Below are positions 1-7,994 of a stretch of DNA of 64,000 nt, in pieces. Below the pieces are notes generated by a model. The model had not been told where the DNA came from and did no database searches. It worked only from the letters and a program-made list of their open reading frames with translations. The translations under genes and the position numbers were made by a program. This DNA comes from Sphingomonas sp. GC_Shp_5 (lineage in GTDB: Bacteria; Pseudomonadota; Alphaproteobacteria; Sphingomonadales; Sphingomonadaceae). Position 1 is the first letter of the stretch. Every line of letters starts with the position of its first letter. The stretch is from contig NZ_JALNUP010000005.1 in NCBI RefSeq assembly GCF_026540855.1, forward strand, positions 62,001 to 126,000, given 5' to 3'.

Positions 1-831
1 GCCACCATCCTGTCCGGCCCCTATGTGTTCGGCAGCTGGTTCAACTTCACCCTGGCCGCGGTGCTACTGGTGCTGTTCGTTACCCGGGTTGCGCACAATT
101 TGCGCGCGCGCGACGCGCATGTCGCCGCGCTGCGCCAGCAGGCTGCCGAAGAGGAGCATATCGTCCGCATGGGGCTACTCGCGAGCGGCGCCGCGCATGA
201 GCTGGCAACGCCGCTCGCCTCGCTGTCGGTGATCCTTGGTGATTGGCGCAACGAGCCCGCGGTGGCGGGCACGCCGCATCTCGCCGCCGAGGTGGATGAG
301 ATGCGCACCGAGGTGGCGCGATGCAAGGAGATCCTCGGCGGCATCCTGTTCGCCGCCGGCGAGGTGACCGGCGAGGCGCCGGCGCGCACGACGCTGCAGC
401 GGTTCATCGCCAATCTCGTCACCACCTGGCGCCGGACCCACCCCGATGCGGTGCGGGTCGAAGACCGGATCGGCACCGATCTGCCGATCGTCGCCGATCG
501 CGCGCTCGAGCAGGCGCTCACCAACCTGCTCGACAATGCGCTCGAGGCGGCGGCGGACCGGATCGTCCTGGTCGTCGAGCGCGACGGCGGCACGCTGGTG
601 CTCACCGTCCATGACAATGGCTCGGGCTTCGCCGACACCATCCTCGCCAATCTCGGCAAGCCGTATCAAAGCAGCAAGCAGCGCCGCGGCGCCGGGCTTG
701 GCTTGTTCCTGTCCACCAACGTGCTGCGCACGCTCGGCGGCACGCTGTCGGCACGCAATCTCGCCGCGGGCGGCGCCGAGGTGCAGATGCGCGTGCCGCT
801 CGCCACCATCGCCCCGGATGACGCCCGATGA
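1..831 (+). CDS. RegB/PrrB-like sensor histidine kinase (5' partial)
   Basis: The reading frame is open from base 1, so the N-terminus lies outside the window. What remains is the end of a membrane segment (ILSGPYVFGSWFNFTLAAVL...), a short linker, and a full transmitter domain. The H-box reads LLASGAAHELATPLASLSV (bases about 175-231), the RegB-type variant with HELATPL around the phospho-accepting His. The ATPase domain has an N-box (LTNLLDNALEAA), G1 (DNGSGF) and G2 (GAGLGLFLS). RegB-family kinases sense redox state through the quinone pool and phosphorylate RegA; that role is inferred from family. Its stop overlaps the start of the regulator gene (ATGA), so the two are translationally coupled. 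Confidence 0.9.
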   Translation, partial: ATILSGPYVFGSWFNFTLAAVLLVLFVTRVAHNLRARDAHVAALRQQAAEEEHIVRMGLLASGAAHELATPLASLSVILGDWRNEPAVAGTPHLAAEVDEMRTEVARCKEILGGILFAAGEVTGEAPARTTLQRFIANLVTTWRRTHPDAVRVEDRIGTDLPIVADRALEQALTNLLDNALEAAADRIVLVVERDGGTLVLTVHDNGSGFADTILANLGKPYQSSKQRRGAGLGLFLSTNVLRTLGGTLSARNLAAGGAEVQMRVPLATIAPDDAR

Positions 832-1391
832 CCGATGACACTGCGCTCCCGCCTGTCGCCGAGCCCCCGCGCCGCCTGCTGGTGATCGAGGATGACGCCG
901 TGCTCGCCCGCACCCTGGCGCGCTCGTTCGAACGACGCGGCTATACGGTCGAGATGCTGCCCAGTCCCGAGCGTTTGGCCGCTGTTGCGCACGATTTTGC
1001 CCCCCAATTCGCGGTGGTCGACCTCCGTCTCGGCGGCGCCTCCGGCCTAACCTGCGTCGAACTCCTCCACGCCGCTGACCCGGCGATGTGCATCGTCGTA
1101 CTGACCGGTTTTGCCAGCATCGCCACCGCGGTGGAGGCGATCAAGCTCGGCGCGACCAACTATCTTACCAAGCCCGCCAACACCGACGATATCGAGGCCG
1201 CGTTCGCGCGCGTCGAGGGTGATGCCGACGCTCAGCTGTCGCTGCAGCCCACCTCGATCAAGACGCTGGAATGGGAGCATATCCACCAGACGCTGGCGGA
1301 CACCGGCTTCAACATCTCCGAGGCGGCGCGCCGGCTGGGGATGCACCGGCGCACCCTCGCGCGCAAACTCGACAAGCGGCACATGTCGTGA
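828..1391 (+). CDS. RegA/PrrA/ActR-like response regulator with Fis-type HTH
   Basis: This 187-aa protein has an N-terminal receiver domain (LLVIEDDAVLARTLARSF; acceptor Asp in FAVVDLRLGG; conserved Thr in VVLTGF; Lys in YLTKPA). A short linker leads to a C-terminal Fis-type helix-turn-helix ending NISEAARRLGMHRRTLARKL. That ending is the signature of RegA/PrrA/ActR regulators, which are single-output redox regulators without an AAA+ domain. The start ATG lies inside the upstream kinase stop (ATGA), so both proteins are probably made together as one two-component system. Target genes cannot be told from here. Confidence 0.92.
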   Translation: MTDDTALPPVAEPPRRLLVIEDDAVLARTLARSFERRGYTVEMLPSPERLAAVAHDFAPQFAVVDLRLGGASGLTCVELLHAADPAMCIVVLTGFASIATAVEAIKLGATNYLTKPANTDDIEAAFARVEGDADAQLSLQPTSIKTLEWEHIHQTLADTGFNISEAARRLGMHRRTLARKLDKRHMS

Positions 1392-1449
1392 CCGCCCACG
1401 GAAAGACACGCATGACTCCGTTGTCCGCCCTCTTGCCGGCCACCGCGCG

Positions 1450-2793
1450 ATGATCCGCCACGTCGCGATCATCGGCGCCGGTTTCTCGGGCACGCTCCAG
1501 GCGATCAACCTGCTCCGCCACGACGGGCCGAGCGCGACGCTCATCGAATGCGGCCCGACGCCCGGCAAAGGGTTGGCTTATGGCGCCGCCCACCCCAGCC
1601 ACCTCCTCAACGTCCGCGCCGCCAACATGAGCGCCTTCCCCGACGATCCGGCGCATTTCGTCCGCTGGCTCGAGGCACGCGGCGTTGCCGAGGCCGCGAG
1701 CGCATTCGTGCCGCGGATGATTTATGGCGAGTATCTGAGCGAGTTGCTTGCGGCCGCGCAGGCGCGCTGGAGCAGCCGGCTAGAGCTGGTGCGCGGCGAG
1801 GCGGTGGATATCGGCCCGGGCGAAGAGGTGAGGCTCGCCGACGGTCGGCGCATCGCCGCCGACGCGATCGTGCTCGCGGTCGGCAACCTGCCGCCGCACG
1901 ATCCGCCCGGCCTCGACGCCGCAGCGCTGTCGCCGACCCGCTACAAGGGGGACCCCTGGGCGACGGATGTCGCCGACGGGCTTGGCGCAGACGACACGGT
2001 GCTGGTGATCGGCACCGGGCTGACCATGGTCGACGTCACGCTGATGCTCGACGCGCGCGGCTTTGCCGGCCGGATCGTCGCGCTGTCGCGGCGCGGGCTG
2101 CTGCCGCGGCGGCACGCGCCGGCGGCACCCTGGCACAAGATCGCCGAGCGGCCGGCGACGGTCGCCTCGGCGTTGGTGCACTCCGTACGCGCACGCAGCG
2201 AGGCAGTGGGGTGGCGCAACGCCGTCGACGAACTGCGCTCCTATACCCAGGCGATGTGGGCCAATGCCACTGAAGGGGAACGCGCCCGCTTTCTGCGTCA
2301 CCTGCGACCGTGGTGGGATGTCCATCGCCACCGGCTCGCACCCGCCGTCGCCGACCGGCTCGACGCGATGACCGCAAACGGCCGCCTCGACGTGGTCGCC
2401 GGCAAGACGCTGTCCTTCACCGAGCAGCCCGACGGCGTCGACATCGCCTGGCGCCCGCGCGGCGCCGAGTCTGCGGCGCGGATGAAGGTCACGCGGATCA
2501 TCAACTGCACCGGGCCCCAGGGGGATCTGATGCGCACCACCGCGCCGCTGCTGCGCGCGCTCGCCACCCGCGGCATCATCCGCCCCGATGCCGCACATCT
2601 CGGCATCGACGTCACCGGCGATGCCCAGGTGATCGGCACCGATGGCACCGCCAGCGCCTGCGTGTTCGCGCTGGGGCCGATGACCCGCGGCGGTTTCTGG
2701 GAGATCGTCGCGGTGCCCGACATCCGCACCCAGACCTGGAATGTTGCACGGCGCCTGTCCAACGCGCATTGGGTGGAGGGCGAGGGACTCTAG
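1450..2793 (+). CDS. FAD/NAD(P)-binding protein (NAD_binding_9 type)
   Basis: The 447-aa product begins with a Rossmann dinucleotide-binding motif (VAIIGAGFSG) directly after the chosen start, which is why this ATG was preferred over the longer open frame that overlaps the response regulator gene. It continues with LLNVRAANMSAFPDDP and a second nucleotide-binding stretch (VLVIGTGLTMVD). This pattern matches the HI0933/YdhS-like FAD-NAD(P)-binding family, whose substrates are mostly unknown. It follows the regulator by about 60 bp on the same strand and could be its cotranscribed partner. No specific reaction can be assigned. Confidence 0.82.
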   Translation: MIRHVAIIGAGFSGTLQAINLLRHDGPSATLIECGPTPGKGLAYGAAHPSHLLNVRAANMSAFPDDPAHFVRWLEARGVAEAASAFVPRMIYGEYLSELLAAAQARWSSRLELVRGEAVDIGPGEEVRLADGRRIAADAIVLAVGNLPPHDPPGLDAAALSPTRYKGDPWATDVADGLGADDTVLVIGTGLTMVDVTLMLDARGFAGRIVALSRRGLLPRRHAPAAPWHKIAERPATVASALVHSVRARSEAVGWRNAVDELRSYTQAMWANATEGERARFLRHLRPWWDVHRHRLAPAVADRLDAMTANGRLDVVAGKTLSFTEQPDGVDIAWRPRGAESAARMKVTRIINCTGPQGDLMRTTAPLLRALATRGIIRPDAAHLGIDVTGDAQVIGTDGTASACVFALGPMTRGGFWEIVAVPDIRTQTWNVARRLSNAHWVEGEGL

Positions 2794-2856
2794 GCCGGAC
2801 TCAGCGACTTAGGCTAAGCCCGCGCCGCAACTGGACTTTTCGCGCGCTGCCACTAT

Positions 2857-2870
2857 GTACCGTTCAGTAT
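2857..2870. promoter_or_regulatory. TetR-type operator, autoregulatory half-degenerate copy
   Basis: GTACCGTTCAGTAT matches the palindrome ATACCN4GGTAT found twice downstream of the TetR gene, with two mismatches. Its last two bases are the first two of the tetR start codon, so a bound dimer would block tetR expression. Autoregulation is inferred. Confidence 0.5.
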
Positions 2871-3483
2871 GGATAGCGTTTGTGCCACCGCTGCTCCTCG
2901 CGGCCGACCCCGCGAGTTCGATCCCGACGACGCCCTGGCGGCGGCGCTGCGGGTGTTCTGGCGCAACGGCTATGAGGCGGCGTCCATGGCGGAACTGACC
3001 GCCGAGATGGGCATCACCAAGCCCAGCCTCTATGCCGCGTTCGGCAACAAGGAAGCCTTGTTCCACAAGGCACTCGACCTCTACGAGCGCGAAAAGCTCG
3101 CCTATATGCGATCGGCGCTCGAGGCGCCGACGGCGCGCGGCGTCGCCGAGCGGCTGCTGCGCGGCTCGCTTGCGGTGCAGTCCAGCAGCTGCGATCCCAA
3201 GGGCTGCCTCGGCGTGATCAGCACCACCGCCTGCGGTGTCGAAGCCGAGCCGATCAAGGCCGAGGTGATGAAGCGCCGCGCATCGTCGCAGGAGGCGCTG
3301 ATCGCCCGTTTCCAGCAGGCGGTCGACGCCGGCGAGGTGCCGGACCATCTCACCGCCACGGCGCTGGCGCGCTATCTGTTTGCGCTGCTGCAGGGGCTTG
3401 CGATCCAGGGCGGCTCGGGCGCGACCTGCGCCGAACTTGGCCAGCTGGTCGAAACCAGCCTCGCGGTGTGGCCGACCAAATAA
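2869..3483 (+). CDS. TetR/AcrR family transcriptional repressor
   Basis: The 204-aa protein has a typical TetR N-terminal DNA-binding domain at about residues 12-60: GRPREFDPDDALAAALRVFW, then SMAELTAEMGITKPSLYAAF, then GNKEALF. The C-terminal ligand domain resembles the TetR_C group (ASSQEALIARFQQAVDAGEV, LARYLFALLQGLAIQ). Operator-like palindromes flank the gene at its start and just after its stop, which argues that it represses itself and the promoter at about 3520-3547. The ligand is unknown. The expected partner gene (an oxidoreductase or efflux pump) is not next to it. Confidence 0.93.
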   Translation: MDSVCATAAPRGRPREFDPDDALAAALRVFWRNGYEAASMAELTAEMGITKPSLYAAFGNKEALFHKALDLYEREKLAYMRSALEAPTARGVAERLLRGSLAVQSSSCDPKGCLGVISTTACGVEAEPIKAEVMKRRASSQEALIARFQQAVDAGEVPDHLTATALARYLFALLQGLAIQGGSGATCAELGQLVETSLAVWPTK

Positions 3484-3496
3484 TCTTTGCAGGAAA

Positions 3497-3510
3497 ATAC
3501 CGACCGGTAT
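3497..3510. promoter_or_regulatory. TetR-type operator, perfect palindrome
   Basis: ATACCGACCGGTAT is ATACCN4GGTAT with fully matching arms, 13 bp after the tetR stop codon and just upstream of the TTGACG -35 element. It is probably bound by the TetR protein encoded immediately upstream. Confidence 0.6.
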
Positions 3511-3519
3511 AGAAACCGG

Positions 3520-3547
3520 TTGACGGAAGGGCCGGTCCTTTTATATA
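3520..3547 (+). promoter_or_regulatory. Sigma-70-type promoter between two operators
   Basis: TTGACG (3520-3525) and TATATA (3542-3547) are separated by 16 bp. One operator ends just upstream of the -35 and the other overlaps the -10, the classic arrangement for steric repression. The first clear gene downstream starts about 240 bp later. Confidence 0.5.
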
Positions 3548-3558
3548 CCGCTTGGTAT
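3545..3558. promoter_or_regulatory. TetR-type operator overlapping the -10 box
   Basis: ATACCGCTTGGTAT has the same ATACCN4GGTAT arms as the site at 3497-3510, 48 bp apart start to start. It overlaps the TATATA -10 element. Confidence 0.6.
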
Positions 3559-3790
3559 CGAAGCCGGATCCGAGGTGGAGCCGACAGTGGCAGGGGAACC
3601 CCGCCCATGAAGCAACCGACCGTCTGATCCGGATCGTGCGGCGCTGCCCTGCACCTTCCTACGCTCAACACACCGACTGCAGCGGCCGCGATGGCAGCTG
3701 GTCGTCGGCGACACAACTCACCGACGACCGGCGGACCGCAGGCGAGGGCCAGCGACAGGAGCCGTGCGTTCAAGCAATTGGGGACTTTGC
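3559..3790 (+). other. Long leader without a recognised gene
   Basis: The stretch between the TetR-controlled promoter and the next gene has no frame that I can match to a protein. A short ATG frame at about 3607 (MKQPTV, stop) is too short to call. It may be a 5' untranslated leader or the remnant of a lost target gene. No convincing riboswitch or terminator was seen. Confidence 0.35.
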
Positions 3791-4183
3791 ATGGCCTATC
3801 TCGATCTCGACAACATGTTTGCCGCGCCCGCCGGCAGCCGCAGCGGCGTCGCCGCCAAGGTGCAGACCGGCTTTTCGGCGCTGGAGTGGAGCGTGATCGC
3901 GCTCGCCAAGCGCGACGGGCTCGGCAGCCTTGGCCAGCCGGGCAAGATGTCACGGGCGATCCGCAGCCTGTTCGGGATCGGCACTGCCTCGCGCCTCGCC
4001 GACCAGCGGCTCGAGGCGTTGCGTCGTCTCGCCGTCCACGCCTGGCACCGTGGCTTTGCGCTGCCGACCACCGAGATCCACCGCTTCATCGCCGCAGGCT
4101 TCAGCGAGGCGCAGATCGAGACGCTGGTGGTCAGCGTCACCGGCCTGCGCGCCGGCGGGTCGCAGCGCAGCACCGCCGCCTAA
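3791..4183 (+). CDS. Hypothetical protein, 130 aa
   Basis: I do not recognise this family. The start MAYLDLDNMF was chosen over a frame extension nine codons upstream, which has an unremarkable leader. The protein is soluble-looking and mostly helical with no signal peptide. Visible features are a basic middle (GQPGKMSRAIRSLFGIG), a Leu/Ala/Arg-rich helix (ADQRLEALRRLAVHAWHRG) and a C-terminal helix (FIAAGFSEAQIETLVVSVTGL). It lies downstream of the TetR-controlled promoter on the same strand and is the only candidate target of that promoter here. Sphingomonads may carry relatives, but I cannot state a function. Confidence 0.65.
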   Translation: MAYLDLDNMFAAPAGSRSGVAAKVQTGFSALEWSVIALAKRDGLGSLGQPGKMSRAIRSLFGIGTASRLADQRLEALRRLAVHAWHRGFALPTTEIHRFIAAGFSEAQIETLVVSVTGLRAGGSQRSTAA

Positions 4184-4254
4184 CGCCCGCAAGGTTGCCG
4201 ATTGTAACCTCTCGGCCGCGTCACTAGAGCTCTCCACAAAAGGGAGAGAAGAGG

Positions 4255-5280
4255 ATGCGTCGAGCCATGTTGGGCGTCACTGCGCTGGTGATGCTGTCGT
4301 CATCGTTGGCGGCCGCCGATCGGCCGGTTGCCCGCGGCGCGCACAACCCGGTATTCGCCGGCGCCGATCCGCATATCGCTATCGCCTGCGGCCGCTATTG
4401 GATCTACCCGACCAATGCGGTGGATCCCGGCAACGGCTTCGTCGCCAGCCGCTTCTATGCCTATTCGTCCGCCGATCTCCAGCGCTGGACCCGGTCCGCG
4501 CCGCTGATCGATATCGCCTCGATCAAGTGGATCGGCGACGACGGCGCGCGCGAACATTTCCTGTGGGCACCGGGGCTGGCGGTGCGGAATGGCCGCTATT
4601 TCCTCTATTATTCGGTCGGGCCGCAGAACCCGACCCCGAGTCGGCTGGGTGTGGCCGTGAGCAAGTCGCCCGCCGGCCCGTTCGTCGACAGCGGGGCGCC
4701 GCTGCTGACCGGTGGCAACGGCTTCGAGGCGATCGACCCGATGACCTTCGTCGATCCGGCGAGCGGCAAGGCCTATCTCTATGCCGGCGGCAGCGCCGGC
4801 GCGACGCTGCGGGTGTTCGAGCTCACGCCCGACATGGTCCACATCGCTCGCGAAATCCCGGTGCAGACGCCGCCGGGCTTCACCGAAGGCGCGTTCATGC
4901 ACGTGCGCAAGGGCGTTTATTATCTCTCATACAGCCACGGCCGCTGGAACGATGCGACCTATTCGGTGCGCTACGCCACTGCGCCCTCACCGACCGGTCC
5001 ATGGCGCTATCGCGGCGCGATCCTCACCAGTGATGCCACCCATCAGGGCCCGGGGCATCATTCCTTCGCGCAGGATCCAGCCAACGGTGCCTGGATCATC
5101 GCTTATCACCGCTGGGAACAACGCGATCGCACCGGGCCGTTCACCGGCGTCCGCCAGACCGCGGTGCAGACGATCAGTTACGGGCGCGATGGCTCGATCC
5201 GGCCGATCCGCATCAGCGATACCATTCCGCCGCCGATGCCGCTGCCGGCGGCCCGGCCGGGGGAACATTGCCCCGGCTGA
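4255..5280 (+). CDS. Secreted glycoside hydrolase family 43 protein
   Basis: The 341-aa precursor starts after a strong GGGAGAGAAGAGG ribosome site and has a Sec signal peptide (residues 1 to about 21, ALVMLSSSLAAA). GH43 five-bladed propeller signatures follow: the putative catalytic base Asp38 in AGADPHI, the pKa-modulating Asp161 in FEAIDPMTF, and the putative acid Glu211 in FTEGAFM. GPGHHSF near the C-terminus is also typical. GH43 enzymes release arabinose or xylose from plant polysaccharides; the exact substrate is not determinable. It converges with dgoA, so this small region may serve sugar scavenging. Confidence 0.85.
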   Translation: MRRAMLGVTALVMLSSSLAAADRPVARGAHNPVFAGADPHIAIACGRYWIYPTNAVDPGNGFVASRFYAYSSADLQRWTRSAPLIDIASIKWIGDDGAREHFLWAPGLAVRNGRYFLYYSVGPQNPTPSRLGVAVSKSPAGPFVDSGAPLLTGGNGFEAIDPMTFVDPASGKAYLYAGGSAGATLRVFELTPDMVHIAREIPVQTPPGFTEGAFMHVRKGVYYLSYSHGRWNDATYSVRYATAPSPTGPWRYRGAILTSDATHQGPGHHSFAQDPANGAWIIAYHRWEQRDRTGPFTGVRQTAVQTISYGRDGSIRPIRISDTIPPPMPLPAARPGEHCPG

Positions 5281-5304
5281 GTGCGGTGATGCGGCTGCCC
5301 AGCT

Positions 5305-5937
5305 TCAGCCCTGCGGCTGATCTTTAAGCGCAGCGACAAAGGCGCGCGCCGCCTCACCCACTTGGGCAGCGGTGGCGCCGACCTTGTACAACGCCGAGCC
5401 GAGCCCGAAGCCGTTGGCGCCCGCCGCCAGCCACGGCGTCATATTGGTGGGGGCAACACCGCCGACGATCAGGATCGGCATGTCCTTGGGCAGCACCGCG
5501 CGCTGCGCCTTGAGCACGCCGGGAGTTGCCGCCTCGGCCGGGAACAGCTTGAGCGCGGTGGCACCCGCGGCGATCGCGGCGAAACCCTCGGACGGGGTGA
5601 AATAGCCCGGCATCGAGATCATGCCCGCGGCCGCGGTGGCGGCGATCACCTCGATATTGGTATTGGGCGAGATCACCAATTGGCCGCCGACGCCCTGCAC
5701 CCGCGCCACATCCTCCACCCGCAACACCGTGCCGGCGCCGATCAGCGCGCGGCCGCCATGCCGCTTCTCCAGCTTTTCGATGCTCGCGAACGGATCGGGC
5801 GAGTTGAGCGGCACCTCGATCAGAGTGAAACCTGCCTCGACCAGCTCGTCGCCGATCGCCTCCACCTCGTCGGGACGGACCCCGCGCAGGATCGCGACCA
5901 GCGGGCAGGCGGCAAAGGCAGTGGCGAAATCGATCAT
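5305..5937 (-). CDS. dgoA: 2-dehydro-3-deoxy-6-phosphogalactonate aldolase
   Basis: The 210-aa class I aldolase cleaves KDPGal to pyruvate and glyceraldehyde 3-phosphate in the De Ley-Doudoroff galactonate pathway. The KDPG/KDPGal aldolase pattern is complete: Arg18 (AILRGVRP), Glu41 (LIEVPLNSP), GAGTV, the phosphate/strand motif SPNTN, and the Schiff-base Lys130 in TALKLFPAEA. The preceding NSP and later GGVAPTN favour the DgoA branch over Eda. The start ATG overlaps the stop of dgoK (ATGA), which removes a long false N-terminal extension of the open frame and shows translational coupling with the kinase. Confidence 0.9.
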   Translation of the reverse strand: MIDFATAFAACPLVAILRGVRPDEVEAIGDELVEAGFTLIEVPLNSPDPFASIEKLEKRHGGRALIGAGTVLRVEDVARVQGVGGQLVISPNTNIEVIAATAAAGMISMPGYFTPSEGFAAIAAGATALKLFPAEAATPGVLKAQRAVLPKDMPILIVGGVAPTNMTPWLAAGANGFGLGSALYKVGATAAQVGEAARAFVAALKDQPQG

Positions 5938-6806
5938 CGGGCAAGCTCCCACAAACGGGTAATTCCAGCGAGGAAGGCGGCGTGGCTGTCGACCAGCGTC
6001 GACCTGCCCCCTGCCTCCTCGATCGCCGCGGCATAAAGGCTGCCGAGCATCGGGTCGGCCAGCAGATGGACATGGCCGCCGCCGCTCGCAAGCCGGGCGC
6101 GGCAATCACTGCCGATCAGCAGGCCACTGACGTAAGCGGCGGCATCGGCATCGTCGCGCAGGCCCAGCAGGCTTGCCGGCCGCACCCCGAACAGTTGCGC
6201 GAGCAGATCGCTTTTCGCGGAATCGGCGACGCCATCGCGGAACGCCGCGCCGTCCGCCACCGTGCCGGTCATCGCCGCGCCGATCAGCGCATGACGCTGG
6301 AGCAGCGCGAACATCTCGCCGGTCATCGCGGTGGTGAAATCGACCAGGACGCCGTCGTCGATCTGCGCCCATTTGTTGTGGGTGCCGGGCTGGCAGAGCA
6401 GCCCGTCCGCGGGCACCAGCCCGCCCGCCACCGCGCCGAGAAACTGCACCTCCTCACCGCGCATCACGTCGCCGCGGCCGTCGGCGATACGGCTGACGCC
6501 GGGCGCGATGGCGACACCGTCGATCGGCCGCACCAGCTGCGCGGCGAGCGCCTCCAGCGTCGCCGGGCAGCGGACATAGCCCGCATCCACCCAGCCGCGG
6601 TTCGAGCCGACCATGCCGGCGAGCAGCATCGGTGCGCCCCCGAGCCGCGCCGCCAGCGCCTGCGCCTCGGCGGCGAAGCCACCGGCGGCGACGCTGAGGA
6701 TGCCGAGCGCGTCGCGCTCGGTCCGGATCACGGCGCCATCCTCGATTAGATAGGCGCGGCGGTTGGTCGTACCCCAGTCGACCGCGATGAAAGGTTCGTT
6801 GCTCAC
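5934..6806 (-). CDS. dgoK: 2-dehydro-3-deoxygalactonokinase
   Basis: The 290-aa kinase phosphorylates 2-keto-3-deoxygalactonate, the substrate producer for DgoA. It carries the DgoK N-terminal phosphate-binding motif VDWGTTNRRAYL, the central MVGSNRGW stretch, RGEEVQ, and PGTHNKWAQ with the following TAMTGEMF. All are diagnostic of this family. It is the first gene of a dgoK-dgoA operon with a 4-base overlap. A dehydratase, dehydrogenase or permease of the pathway is not present here, so the rest must be elsewhere. Confidence 0.92.
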   Translation of the reverse strand: MSNEPFIAVDWGTTNRRAYLIEDGAVIRTERDALGILSVAAGGFAAEAQALAARLGGAPMLLAGMVGSNRGWVDAGYVRCPATLEALAAQLVRPIDGVAIAPGVSRIADGRGDVMRGEEVQFLGAVAGGLVPADGLLCQPGTHNKWAQIDDGVLVDFTTAMTGEMFALLQRHALIGAAMTGTVADGAAFRDGVADSAKSDLLAQLFGVRPASLLGLRDDADAAAYVSGLLIGSDCRARLASGGGHVHLLADPMLGSLYAAAIEEAGGRSTLVDSHAAFLAGITRLWELAR

Positions 6807-6948
6807 CCCGCGCGCCTACAGCAGGTTGACGACCAGCACCATGTCCCGGTGCGGTGGCGATGAGCTTCGCGATGCCCGGCGGCGGCACCGTCGGTCGACC
6901 CCGCCCGCGACAATCTCATTGATCTGCGTTTACCATGTGCCGATTGTC

Positions 6949-6974
6949 GGAAAACAAGCGTGAAGCAACGCGTT
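6949..6974 (+). promoter_or_regulatory. EcfG-like general stress promoter of the Mn catalase gene
   Basis: GGAAA (6949-6953) and CGTT (6971-6974) are 17 bp apart, one mismatch from the alphaproteobacterial EcfG consensus GGAAC-N16/17-CGTT. The -10 lies within a perfect 12-bp palindrome GCAACGCGTTGC (6965-6976). The catalase start is 50 bp downstream. Assignment rests on pattern match only. Confidence 0.45.
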
Positions 6975-7024
6975 GCAGCGCCATCACCATCCACGAGGTG
7001 ATGGGCCAACTGCGGGAGTGCATC

Positions 7025-7879
7025 ATGTATTATCACGACAAGAGGCTGCAATATCCGGTCCAGGTGACCGAACCCGATCCTGCGTTCGCGCGCATGCTGC
7101 AACAGGCAATTGGCGGTGTCGAGGGCGAGATCCGCGTCTGCATGCAATATTTCTTCCAGGCATGGGGCAATCGCGCGCCAACCACCAAATATCGTGACAT
7201 GCTGCTCAACACGGCGACCGAGGAGATCGGCCACATCGAGATGCTGGCGACCGCGGTGGCGCTCAATCTCGACAAGGCACCCGCTCACCTCCAGGAAGAA
7301 GGCGTCAAGGACAGCATCGTCGGCGCGGTGATGGGCGGCGAGAACCCGCGGCACAGTATCGAAGGGATCATCCACAAGAATCTGTTGTCGGCCGGCATGG
7401 CCGCGATGCCGATGGATTCTGACGGCGTGCCGTTCAACATGAGCCACATCTATGCCAGCGGCAACGTCGCCGCCGACATGTATTGCAACGTCGCTGCCGA
7501 GAGCACCGGCCGCGTGCTCGCGGTGCGTCTGTTCAACGCCGCGCACGACGAGGGCATGAAGAAGATGCTCCATTACATGATCGCGCGTGACACCATGCAC
7601 CAGCAGCAGTGGCTCGCGGTGATCGAGGAACTTGGCGCAGAAGCCGGCAACCTGCCGATCCCCAACAGCTTCCCGCAGGACATGGAAGACCAGCAGAACA
7701 ACTACAACTTCTACGTCACCTCGATCGACGGTTCCTATCCCGAGGGCGCCTGGACCTCGGGCCCGACGCCGGACGGCAAGGGCGAGTTCAGCGTGTTCCG
7801 CAACGAGCCGCTCGCCGACGAACCGATCCTCGGGCCGGCACGCCCGGACAGCGGCGCGCAGACCCAGCAGATCGGCTGA
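7025..7879 (+). CDS. Manganese (non-haem) catalase
   Basis: The 284-aa dimanganese catalase disproportionates hydrogen peroxide without haem. The start MYYHDKRLQYPVQV was chosen because it is the conserved N-terminus of the family; the open frame extends 30 codons further without similarity. Candidate metal ligands by motif are Glu35 (GVEGEIRV), Glu67 and His70 (TEEIGHIEM), Glu159 (NVAAESTGR) and His192 (RDTMHQ). The C-terminal region (PQDMEDQQNNYNFY, EGAW) is also typical of bacterial Mn catalases. A stress-type promoter precedes it, and the ferritin-like DUF892 gene follows, so both look like parts of an oxidative or general stress response. Confidence 0.93.
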   Translation: MYYHDKRLQYPVQVTEPDPAFARMLQQAIGGVEGEIRVCMQYFFQAWGNRAPTTKYRDMLLNTATEEIGHIEMLATAVALNLDKAPAHLQEEGVKDSIVGAVMGGENPRHSIEGIIHKNLLSAGMAAMPMDSDGVPFNMSHIYASGNVAADMYCNVAAESTGRVLAVRLFNAAHDEGMKKMLHYMIARDTMHQQQWLAVIEELGAEAGNLPIPNSFPQDMEDQQNNYNFYVTSIDGSYPEGAWTSGPTPDGKGEFSVFRNEPLADEPILGPARPDSGAQTQQIG

Positions 7880-7889
7880 CCTGGCCATC

Positions 7890-7956
7890 GGGCGGGCGCA
7901 TCGCCCGCCCCGCTTCATCGCCGCCGAGGCTCCCCCCCGCGGGAACCTCGGCGGCG
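7890..7956 (+). terminator. Two tandem GC-rich hairpins after the catalase gene
   Basis: The first hairpin is GGGCGGGCG-CAT-CGCCCGCCC (7890-7910). The second has 11-bp arms CGCCGCCGAGG / CCTCGGCGGCG (7919-7929 and 7946-7956). Both are strong but neither has a T-run, so they may pause or protect the RNA rather than act as classic terminators. Confidence 0.45.
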
Positions 7957-7994
7957 TTCGTTCCTTGGCACAGTAGCAACGAGAGGAATTCCTT

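Noticed and set aside
6807..6948. A short minus-strand frame ending at about 6817 (MVLVVNLL) upstream of dgoK looked like the tail of a lost gene.
   Set aside because: It has only eight codons with no ribosome site or family match; frame extensions upstream are of low complexity.
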